A stretch of DNA of 13,964 nt from Gracilaria caudata (Eukaryota; Rhodophyta; Florideophyceae; Gracilariales; Gracilariaceae), in assembly GCA_030374735.1 (NCBI GenBank), contig JASCIV010000701.1:1-13964 (forward strand), written 5' to 3'. The translations under genes were made by a program, and so were the position numbers. This document shows positions 7,693-13,964 of this stretch, piece by piece. Every line of letters begins with the position of its first letter. Positions within the stretch are counted from its first letter, which is position 1. Under the pieces are notes generated by a model that saw only the letters and a program-made list of their open reading frames with translations, ran no database searches and was not told the DNA's origin.

Positions 7693-8907
7693 TCATACAG
7701 GCCGGGCGCTGTACGTTTGGAGCAGTCGCATGAGTAGATCCATTTGATTCCCAGCTGTTGCAGAAGACTCCCTGAGAACCCTTTCTTGATAATGGGCGCT
7801 CTCTTGTTCGGTACGATTGACTTCTTTTCTGGCTTGCAAAACATCCTCAAGAGTTAATGGGCGCAACCTCCTCTGCGTTGTAATGTTCCCAATGGATGCA
7901 CGCTCTCTTGCAGCGCCTCGCACACCTTCTCGTAGTGGATGCATCATTGCCGCACGGCAAAGTTCCTTCAAATCGGATCCAGAGTAACCCTCTGTGACAC
8001 GAGCGATTGAGGAATAGCTGAAGCCTTCTTCAAGGTTGACACCTTCCAGAACCTTGGTAAGAATTTCCAATCTCTCTGCTTCATTTGGTAGGGAAACTTC
8101 GAAGGGTCTCGGCATTCTTCGCAGAATTGCGGGGTCGACGTCGTATGGTCTGTTGGTAGCGCCAAGTACAACAACTTGGTTGCAACGGTCATCCGTGGTG
8201 AGTCCATCCCACAACTGCATGAATTCGGCTTTAAGATTCTTATGTGCCTCGTGCTCGGTACTTGATCGTTCTCTGAACAAACCATCAATCTCATCAATGA
8301 AAATGATCGTAGGCTGAACGCGACGAGCAAGAGAGAAAACAGCTCGCGCCAGCTGCTCCGTATCCCCGAGCCACTTTGACAGCAGAGAGCTCGGCGACAA
8401 GGCAAGGAAATTTGCACCTGATTCTTTAGCAAGAGCTTTTGCGAGCATGGTCTTTCCAGTGCCTGGGGGTCCATAAAGTAAGATACCCTTGGGCGGTTGA
8501 AGCAACGAGCTCTCTCCACTTTGATACACATCAGGATACAACAGTGGATATACGATGAGCTCCTTTAAGGTCTCCTTGGTGTAAGACAAGCCGCCGACCG
8601 AGTCGAATGAAGAAGATATATCTTCCGGGAAGACGAGATCATGGAGCAACATCTCCTCGGCTGGAGACAAATAGCGCAATGCATCATTGGGCACTCCAGT
8701 TCGTAATAGGCGGTTGAGCACAGCCTCCCTGCGCTGCCGCGTGCGTTCCCTGGACTCGGCATTGGGGTCCATGACACGCTTGATTACTCGCGCGGAGACA
8801 TAGACGCCGAGGACCGCGAAGGCGGCAGACAGCAATTCCCTGGAAAGTAGCGCCCAGAAAGAGGGCGCTGCATCAGCGAAGTCTGGGGTGGGTTCGTCGG
8901 AAGCCAT
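7693..8907 (-). CDS. MSP1: Msp1/ATAD1-type membrane AAA ATPase
   Basis: A 404-residue member of the meiotic-clade AAA ATPases that extract mislocalised tail-anchored proteins from the mitochondrial outer membrane and peroxisomes. One N-terminal membrane segment lies at about residues 17-41 (FWALLSRELLSAAFAVLGVY and on). Then come a linker, the FDSVGGL entry (about 101-107), Walker A GPPGTGKT (146-153), Walker B IIFIDEIDGL (201-210, catalytic E206), sensor 1 at about ATNRP (250-254), the LRRMPRPFEVSLP arginine-finger region (262-274), and the sensor 2 helix GYSGSDLKELCRAA (308-321). Pore loop 1 reads KWLGD (178-182), where family members usually have KWYGE. The start is the only N-terminal Met in frame and has an ideal context (gccATGG); the frame stays open upstream without an ATG. 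The length is slightly above the usual 360 or so. It is intronless and divergent from ARL8. Confidence 0.92.
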   Translation of the reverse strand: MASDEPTPDFADAAPSFWALLSRELLSAAFAVLGVYVSARVIKRVMDPNAESRERTRQRREAVLNRLLRTGVPNDALRYLSPAEEMLLHDLVFPEDISSSFDSVGGLSYTKETLKELIVYPLLYPDVYQSGESSLLQPPKGILLYGPPGTGKTMLAKALAKESGANFLALSPSSLLSKWLGDTEQLARAVFSLARRVQPTIIFIDEIDGLFRERSSTEHEAHKNLKAEFMQLWDGLTTDDRCNQVVVLGATNRPYDVDPAILRRMPRPFEVSLPNEAERLEILTKVLEGVNLEEGFSYSSIARVTEGYSGSDLKELCRAAMMHPLREGVRGAARERASIGNITTQRRLRPLTLEDVLQARKEVNRTEQESAHYQERVLRESSATAGNQMDLLMRLLQTYSARPV

Positions 8908-9419
8908 GGCCAAAGTCTGAGACAGAAAGGGAGCACAGAAACAGATGACGCTGAGAGACGTCGTATGGCGATTTGTGCGCCAGCCGGCGCGGAGGTGAAG
9001 AATGGAGGTGAAGCGGCTGCGCAAAAAGACTGGCAGGTGGCGACAAATTCTGAATTCGCTTCGGTTGGGGCACGCCACCACGAGCGTGCGCTGCTCCGAG
9101 TCCGGACTCCGGAGCGACACAAATTATGGCTGCCACCTGCCATGGACCATGGTCCTTCTTCCGATAGAGACGTGTCGTATGTGTCAAACCGCACCAGATG
9201 GCGACATAACATTGGCTACCCCGAAGCGCTTAGGCGATGACGTTCATTGTCGTTGGACCTTCGATTCGTCCTTGTGAATTGGAATGGCGTCTTCACCTCC
9301 TGAACGAAGTGCCTTGCGTCCGGCAAGATAGCGGCCTCTGAGCTGCCGTGAGCGATCTCCTCGTCCCGATTGTCGCCTGCGTAGCCTTCAGCTGCATCGA
9401 CGTCTTCTTTACCAAAATG
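8908..9419. promoter_or_regulatory. divergent promoter region of MSP1 and ARL8
   Basis: These 512 bp separate the start codons of two genes that point away from each other, so both promoters and 5' UTRs must lie here. No clear TATA box is visible. The palindrome GGACCATGGTCC at 9144-9155 is the most distinct short element. Two roughly 90-codon + strand frames (about 8965-9277) look like chance: they show no domain and lie opposite the open upstream extension of MSP1. Confidence 0.55.
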
Positions 9420-10144
9420 ATGTTTTCTCAGCTGTGGCAGAACATCTTGGAATGGCTACAGAAGTACGTTGCAGCACGCGTTTCGACATTGTACCATTTC
9501 GTTTCCACTAACTCCTCCCTTATTCTTTTAGTCTCTTCTTCCAGCAGGAGATGGAGCTGACCATTTTAGGTTTACAAAACGCCGGAAAGACTACGCTGGT
9601 CAATTTGATTTCGACCGGCGATTTCACGGATGATCGAATTCCAACCGTCGGCTTCAACATGCGTCGTATTCAAAAGGGCGGTGTCACCCTGAAAATGTGG
9701 GACTTGGGCGGCCAAGAGCGCTTTCGCACCATGTGGGAGCGTTACTGCCGAGGAGTTTCAGCCGTCGTGTTTGTCATAGACGCTGCCGACTACGACCGTT
9801 TTGATACCGCCCGACTTGAGCTTCAAGACATCTTATCCCGACAAGCTCTTAACGGTATTCCTGTGCTTGTCTTAGCAAACAAGAGTGATCTCCCTGGAGC
9901 TGTCAAGGATATCGATGAAATCATCAACATCTTTGGCCTCAGAGAGATTACCAACCATGAAGTTTCTGTGTACTCTATCTCGGCGAAGAATCGTGTCAAC
10001 ATTGATGTGACTCTGCAGTGGCTCATTGACCACGGTTCAAAAAAGACGTCTTCAACCACAGCGGCTGCTGTCGTCACCCCTGCGCCAAGCGGCACCGAAC
10101 CAGCAGCCTCATCTTCAAATGCTCCAAGTGCGTCGACTTCATAG
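9420..10144 (+). CDS. ARL8: Arl8-family small GTPase (two exons)
   Basis: Two exons, 9420-9463 and 9532-10144, give 218 residues. Arl8 controls lysosome/vacuole positioning and fusion through effectors; unlike most Arfs it lacks an N-terminal myristoylation glycine and binds membranes through an acetylated amphipathic helix. Splicing joins that helix (MFSQLWQNILEWLQN) to LFFQQEMELTILGLQ, matching the LFWKEEMELTLVGLQ arrangement of animal Arl8. Motifs: G1 GLQNAGKT (28-35), switch I PTVGFNMR (52-59), WDLGGQERFR (71-80), MWERYCRGV (82-90), G4 NKSD (131-134), G5 SAK (165-167), and QWLIDH (177-182). A Met-Phe start suits NatC acetylation, but an adjacent ATG at 9417 could be used instead. A Ser/Ala/Thr-rich tail of about 35 residues after 183 is longer than in animal Arl8. 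Upstream in-frame codons to 9348 lack an ATG. Confidence 0.93.
9464..9531 (+). other. ARL8 spliceosomal intron (68 nt)
   Basis: The donor is GTACGT at 9464-9469. A consensus branch site ACTAAC lies at 9507-9512, about 20 nt before the acceptor TTCTTTTAG that ends at 9531. Removing it restores the Arl8 sequence across the junction (N15 is split AA|T). Without splicing the frame runs into TGA at 9558-9560. The alternative acceptor CCAG at about 9544 does not keep frame with this donor. It is the only intron I can support in the window and gives a local model for the genome's splice signals. Confidence 0.85.
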
Positions 10145-10619
10145 AAATGGTACATCATGGAGCAGCTCGCAGTCAACGCATTGCGCAGTTTTATGTAACT
10201 CGCTAATCTAACAATTGGCACCGGCAGCTTCACTACCTCTACTGGTAGAGGCCAATCACAGCTGTCCGGGATTACCTGATTACTTGACGAGTGGTTCGCC
10301 GCCATCTCCTTGCATCCTGTCTTTAACAAGGTACTCGCTATGCATCCCTGCCTGCAGAGGATTCGAGAAACGGCCGAGCAAAATTGGAGAACCATCTGCG
10401 AGAATAGACCACAACGTGCAAAGCGCGAAAGTAGCGCAAGTGTAGCTCAGAATCATCAATCTAACTGCCACAAATCAACGGTCATACTAAACTCAACTTT
10501 GTTTGATTTTCCGGGACAATGAGTTTATCATCTTCAAGATTATCTATGTACATGTAAAATATATGCGAAACGGGGAACCTAAGGAATACCATAGATCTAC
10601 TGCGAATGCGTTTCGAATG
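10145..10619. other. convergent 3' region of ARL8 and ARP4
   Basis: 475 bp between two stop codons that face each other, presumably holding both 3' UTRs and poly(A) sites. TGTAA-like elements occur on + at about 10194 and 10553, and the sequence becomes AT-rich from about 10540 to 10570. No open frame here shows a domain, and no RNA gene is apparent. Confidence 0.45.
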
Positions 10620-11972
10620 TTATTGACACTTGCGATGAACAAACGAGGATCCATTCTCATCGTACTCAGACTTTGAGAACCACATTTTTTGAAACTCGGA
10701 GAATGTAGCTAGGATGCTTCCGCCGGTCCAGGCGCAATACTTTCGCTCATGACTGCCTGTTGCGGCGAGCACCCGAACCTTGTGATATGTTTCCAACAGA
10801 CCGAAGCTCAGTCTCTCATACAACCCACCCATATCTGAAGTGCCACCAGTTAGACAAACTCCAGCATACATGTCCCGATGTATAGCCTCTGGGCACTTTC
10901 TGATTGCATCGACCACCAACCCATGAAGTCCAAGTGATTCGTCGGACCTTACGCTTGCTGCGTCCGGCCTTGATCCGTTCAGATACTGATCGACATATGA
11001 GAGTCGTGCATCCGTGTTGGTTTCCATGATTACATGCGGTAATCTTCCGAGTAGGGTCTGCTCTGCTACTGAGAATCTCTCCGCATTCATTTCAATGCTG
11101 TTTCCGTCGGGCAGTTCATACGACCCGTGGATAACCGGTAGCGACTTAAGGTCTACGGAGGGGTTTTGGTGAACAACGCACAGATTTGCTTTAACCTCTT
11201 CCAGCAACTGAACTCTGGAGAACTCCGTGAACGAAGCAGTTGTTTTCGGAAAAGACAGTTCTGCAATCTCTGACTGCCGCACAAGATTGTCTTCGTCGAC
11301 ACCATCTACCCGCGTGATGTTCCTTTTGTAGGACCAGATTGGTCGCAGCTTGCAACTGGCACTGGTCAACAGAGAATCAAGAACCGCATTCAATGTGCGA
11401 CCGCCAATGGCCGTTCGAATTGCTTTTCCTTTCACTACAGCACCGTCCTCCACGGGAACAGCACTAGTTCCGGAATGACCTATATCCAAGACAAGTCCTG
11501 TCGTCTTACCGTTGGCATAGGCCGATAGCACTGCAGCTCGCGCCAAGTAAAGAGCAGGTACTTCGAACTTTTCAAAGATTAGCTCCACTATTCTTTCGCG
11601 CGATTTGCGTCCATTGTGATTGGGTTCAGCATATAGCAAGGCGTTCTCGCGCGTAGGGGCATGCAGCTCACTGCATAAAGTATGCGACAACAGGGTTTCA
11701 AAGAGGTTCCAGTTTTCAATCAAACCGTCCGAGCCAAATGGGCTGACGATATCAACGTTGTCCTTACGAATGTTGACAGCATTATGACCGGCTCGGGGTG
11801 GTTTGTACTTACCTTGATTCGGTTGTTCATCTGCACCCTCGGACTCGTATTGGCAGGCAAGGACTGACGGAATGAGGACGTGAGGAAGATCCTCGCCGGC
11901 GGTGCCAGCCTTGACGGTATGCGAGCCGACATCCACAACCAGACTGGGGACCGTCCCTTCCACCTGATACAT
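10620..11972 (-). CDS. ARP4: actin-related protein 4 (Arp4/BAF53-like)
   Basis: A 450-residue nuclear actin-related protein. Arp4 pairs with actin in chromatin-remodelling and histone-acetyltransferase complexes such as SWI/SNF, INO80, SWR1 and NuA4. Actin-fold motifs are present: phosphate loop 1 with DVGSHTVKAGTAGED (14-28), phosphate loop 2 LVLDIGHSGTSAVPV (160-174), and the adenosine motif LTGGTSDMGG (374-383). The C-terminus WTGGSILATFSEFQKMW (415-431), SKSEYDENG and final HRKCQ matches the Arp4/ACTL6 ending and separates it from true actin. A linker at about 41-62 (ESEGADEQPNQGKYKPPRAG) corresponds to the variable insertion after the first strands in Arp4. The start ATG has A at -3, and the length is close to animal ACTL6 (429). 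It is intronless, although a GTAAGT sits in the linker. It is divergent from uL22m. Confidence 0.92.
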   Translation of the reverse strand: MYQVEGTVPSLVVDVGSHTVKAGTAGEDLPHVLIPSVLACQYESEGADEQPNQGKYKPPRAGHNAVNIRKDNVDIVSPFGSDGLIENWNLFETLLSHTLCSELHAPTRENALLYAEPNHNGRKSRERIVELIFEKFEVPALYLARAAVLSAYANGKTTGLVLDIGHSGTSAVPVEDGAVVKGKAIRTAIGGRTLNAVLDSLLTSASCKLRPIWSYKRNITRVDGVDEDNLVRQSEIAELSFPKTTASFTEFSRVQLLEEVKANLCVVHQNPSVDLKSLPVIHGSYELPDGNSIEMNAERFSVAEQTLLGRLPHVIMETNTDARLSYVDQYLNGSRPDAASVRSDESLGLHGLVVDAIRKCPEAIHRDMYAGVCLTGGTSDMGGLYERLSFGLLETYHKVRVLAATGSHERKYCAWTGGSILATFSEFQKMWFSKSEYDENGSSFVHRKCQ

Positions 11973-12298
11973 TGTGGAAGAGAGGAGCGCCGAGGCGGGC
12001 GCTGTTTGTCTCCGGTCGTTGAGCTTGATCCTCCGCCTATGTAAGGTTATCTGCTATCCACCTTGCATTTATTTTATCATAGATGTTGTCAGGTGGGTTG
12101 ATTTTGGCGCAGTTTCCTGCTTTTCAGTTCGTGTCCTATATTTTTGATTGTTTTGTTCAACAAAATTTGTTGCGATGTGGATGATCCCGCCCACTTTTAC
12201 GACCATCGATTCTGGATTCACTCATCCTGCCTACGTCCCAGCCCTGTTCTCCTCCTGAAACCAATATCTGATCCTCGTAACGCACTCGACACTAGACG
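11973..12298. promoter_or_regulatory. divergent promoter region of ARP4 and uL22m
   Basis: 326 bp between the ATG codons of two oppositely oriented housekeeping genes. It is AT-rich in the middle (about 12064-12170), with T-rich stretches and a short inverted repeat around TTGTTCAACAA. No canonical TATA box is clear. The two genes probably share a bidirectional promoter; this is inferred from arrangement and spacing. Confidence 0.55.
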
Positions 12299-13024
12299 AT
12301 GCTTGCCATTCGAGCCAGCTCTCGCTTGTGCGCACCGTTTCGTCGCCTGTTTTATTCGTCGGCACCGAAACCATGCGCTCCAGAATTTATCGAAGTGGCA
12401 GGTGAGCACCACAACTCAGAGCTAGACCCCCCTCCAAAACGTGAGTGGCCACTGGATCCGCGTGGTATGGAGATCAGAACAGCAAAGGCCCGTCGGCTGG
12501 GTATTAATACATCCCCTCATAAGCTAAATCTCGTTGCGAAGCTGGTTCGCAATCTGCGAATTGAGGAGGCCCGTCGTCAACTTGCGGCTTGCAAGAAGAA
12601 GACGGCCCCCTATGTTGCGGCCACCATCCAAGCGGCAGTCAAGAACGCAAATTCATTCAATTTGCGTGAGGACCGTCTGGTCATCGACGAAGCTTATGTT
12701 GGGAAGGGGCGATATCTACCTCGCATTCGACCTTGGCATGGGAAAGGCCGATGGGGACTTGAGCACAAGAAATATGCCCACCTCACCATTAAAGTGAGAG
12801 AGCTTGACGAGGAGCTGTGGGAGGCTAGAGTAATGTCTAAGTATTTTCATCTTAAACGAGGGAATGGTCGTCCGGACGATGAAAACCACCCCATTCATTC
12901 GAGCACGAAAGTGAGCTGGTTAAGCGATCTAGACGAAAGCTTTCGGAAAACCAGAGAAAGAATCGCAGGCTTAAAAGATATTGTTAAGTCCAACGAAGTG
13001 AACATGCGCTCCCCTGAAACTTGA
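12299..13024 (+). CDS. MRPL22: mitochondrial large-subunit ribosomal protein uL22m
   Basis: A 241-residue uL22 protein of the mitochondrial large ribosomal subunit. uL22 binds 23S-type rRNA and its long hairpin lines the peptide exit tunnel. The first 22 residues (MLAIRASSRLCAPFRRLFYSSA) contain five Arg and no acidic residue, typical of a cleaved mitochondrial presequence. The L22 fold spans about 70-168: INTSPHKLNLVAKLVRNLRIEEAR, then APYVAATIQAAVKNANSF (103-120), LVIDEAYVGKGRYLPRIRPW (127-146) and HGKGRWGLEHKKYAHLTIKV (147-166), the hairpin and final strand. Residues 35-68 link presequence and domain. About 73 residues follow the domain, with an acidic, charged tail typical of mitochondrial forms and absent from bacterial L22. 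The start is the first in-frame ATG after an upstream stop. It is intronless. A plastid location is less likely given the presequence and the hairpin motif. Confidence 0.9.
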   Translation: MLAIRASSRLCAPFRRLFYSSAPKPCAPEFIEVAGEHHNSELDPPPKREWPLDPRGMEIRTAKARRLGINTSPHKLNLVAKLVRNLRIEEARRQLAACKKKTAPYVAATIQAAVKNANSFNLREDRLVIDEAYVGKGRYLPRIRPWHGKGRWGLEHKKYAHLTIKVRELDEELWEARVMSKYFHLKRGNGRPDDENHPIHSSTKVSWLSDLDESFRKTRERIAGLKDIVKSNEVNMRSPET

Positions 13025-13867
13025 ACAATGCTGGAGATAAGATGTAGCTTTTATGGACGAACAGCCAAAAAAAGAACGAAGCCAATTCAGATGTTTTGCA
13101 TGACGAGATCGGGACTGGACCGTTCTTAGTCCAAAAATATGTACGCGACGCACCGCGTATTATCATCGCGATTTGCGGTACCAGATGAATTTCCAGTATT
13201 AGAATGAAGTACCTCTGTATTGGAAGGCTAATCTGAGTCTGCAGAAAGCGCAAAGGGCTTGGCCAGCACGACTTTCATGTGCCCTTTGGCAAAGGAATAT
13301 CGAAGTAACGGGGAACTCAGCTTGAGCTATCTCGCAGTAACAGCAGTCGTTTGTTCACTTTTTTGGTTCGTTTGTCGTAATTGTCGTGCTTGTAAGTGTT
13401 GACGAAGTTAGGCTCCGCTAAGCAGAGCACGTTTGAAAGTTACAAATGCTCTGTGATCGCCGCTCGTATAATGATGGAAAGCACAAGAGTGATGTTACGC
13501 TCAACAGGTATCAAGTTCCAGTCCAAATCTTACGAGCCGTCAGAAAAAATACTTGAAAGCGACATCATATGATATTAATCAATGCGCCAAAAGTTCTTCC
13601 TAAACTGCAGTCGTTCTGATAGCTCTGTGATGAGAACTTCGTGCGTTGGATTTGGTCCCCCTTTTCCTCACGAACATGTACTTGCCTAAGTCATTGCGGT
13701 TGTTGGGATTGATAAGGTAATTCTCATGAATGCAAGCATTTTGATACAAAGGAGCACGGCATGTAGCGACAAATCATACTGTCAAGGAAGTTGTGACGCT
13801 GGATTCATGCGCGAGGTCCGCAGGCGCACAAGTTTCTGTGAAGAAACAATTTAAAACTTTATTTTGA

Positions 13868-13925
13868 TTAATCCTGCAGTGTAGGACCAAAAACTAGATT
13901 TATTGAATTAATCTCCTAGTGTAGG
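13868..13925 (+). repeat. two 18-nt near-copies spaced exactly 40 nt
   Basis: TTAATC followed four bases later by AGTGTAGG occurs at 13868-13885 and again at 13908-13925, with 14 of 18 positions identical and a 40-nt offset. The intervening bases do not repeat. It may be the edge of a tandem array or a repeat family that continues past the window end. Confidence 0.45.
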
Positions 13926-13932
13926 CTAGAGT

Positions 13933-13947
13933 ATTTCTACTAGAAAT
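13933..13947. repeat. 15-nt palindrome
   Basis: ATTTCTA at 13933-13939 and TAGAAAT at 13941-13947 are perfect inverted copies around C13940. It lies directly after the spaced repeat near the window end. It could be chance in AT-rich DNA or a repeat-element terminus. Confidence 0.4.
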
Positions 13948-13964
13948 TAGACCCCCATGCCGCC

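Larger units (their letters stand above)
13025..13964. other. intergenic region to window end, no supported gene
   Basis: 940 bp with no domain-bearing open frame on either strand; the longest, on the minus strand at about 12984-13253, overlaps the end of uL22m antisense and shows nothing recognisable. The last 100 bp are AT-rich and contain a spaced repeat (13868-13925) and a 15-nt palindrome (13933-13947). No tRNA-like B box was found by eye. Confidence 0.45.

Noticed and set aside
7419..7850. 143-codon minus-strand frame partly inside MSP1
   Set aside because: Its first part overlaps the MSP1 3' coding end in another phase and the remainder has no recognisable domain. It is best explained as a shadow plus chance extension.
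8908..9120. Longer MSP1 N-terminus using the open frame up to 9120
   Set aside because: No ATG occurs in this stretch. The first Met at 8907 has an ideal context and gives a normal Msp1 N-terminal membrane segment.
9348..9560. Upstream extension of ARL8 to 9348 as an unspliced 70-codon ORF
   Set aside because: It begins at GTG, not ATG, runs through the intron to a stop, and adds residues absent from Arl8 proteins. The spliced model restores the family sequence exactly.
1..13964. CRISPR array, prophage, insertion sequence or bacterial operon
   Set aside because: The genes are eukaryotic with a spliceosomal intron. No regularly spaced direct repeats, transposase motifs or ribosome-binding-site-linked gene strings were seen.

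Overview
This is nuclear DNA from a eukaryote. The recognisable genes are all eukaryotic housekeeping types: an Arl8 GTPase, an Msp1/ATAD1 AAA ATPase, an Arp4/BAF53 actin-related protein and a mitochondrial uL22 ribosomal protein. One gene (ARL8) has a clear 68-nt spliceosomal intron with a GTACGT donor, an ACTAAC branch site and a TTTTAG acceptor. The other recognised genes read as single open frames, so the genome looks compact and intron-poor, as in some unicellular algae and protists. The sequence does not allow a firm placement. A red alga or another microbial eukaryote would fit.

Layout, left to right. Positions 1-780 are a very GC-rich, CpG-rich block with G-runs and alternating GC tracts and no convincing gene. 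Positions 780-3540 are intergenic, with T-runs, splice-site-like signals and a cluster of inverted repeats at 2570-2941. A Nudix hydrolase follows at 3541-4239 (+). From 4258 to about 5000, short open frames in all three forward phases suggest missed exons or a decayed gene. They lead into a long membrane glycosyltransferase-like ORF that ends at 6853 (+). After an 839-bp gap comes MSP1 (7693-8907, -), then divergently ARL8 (9420-10144, +, spliced), convergently ARP4 (10620-11972, -), and divergently uL22m (12299-13024, +). The last 940 bp hold no gene that I can support.

The right half is a regular alternation: MSP1 and ARL8 share a 512-bp divergent promoter region, ARL8 and ARP4 converge over 475 bp, and ARP4 and uL22m share a 326-bp divergent region. 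The proteins act in different places: tail-anchored protein removal at the mitochondrial outer membrane, lysosome/vacuole trafficking, chromatin remodelling, and mitochondrial translation. The order therefore looks like ordinary compact eukaryotic packing, not a pathway cluster. I found no CRISPR array, prophage, insertion sequence or defence system. The most unusual material is the glycosyltransferase-like gene with its long unrecognised N-terminal half and the broken-looking frames just upstream of it.
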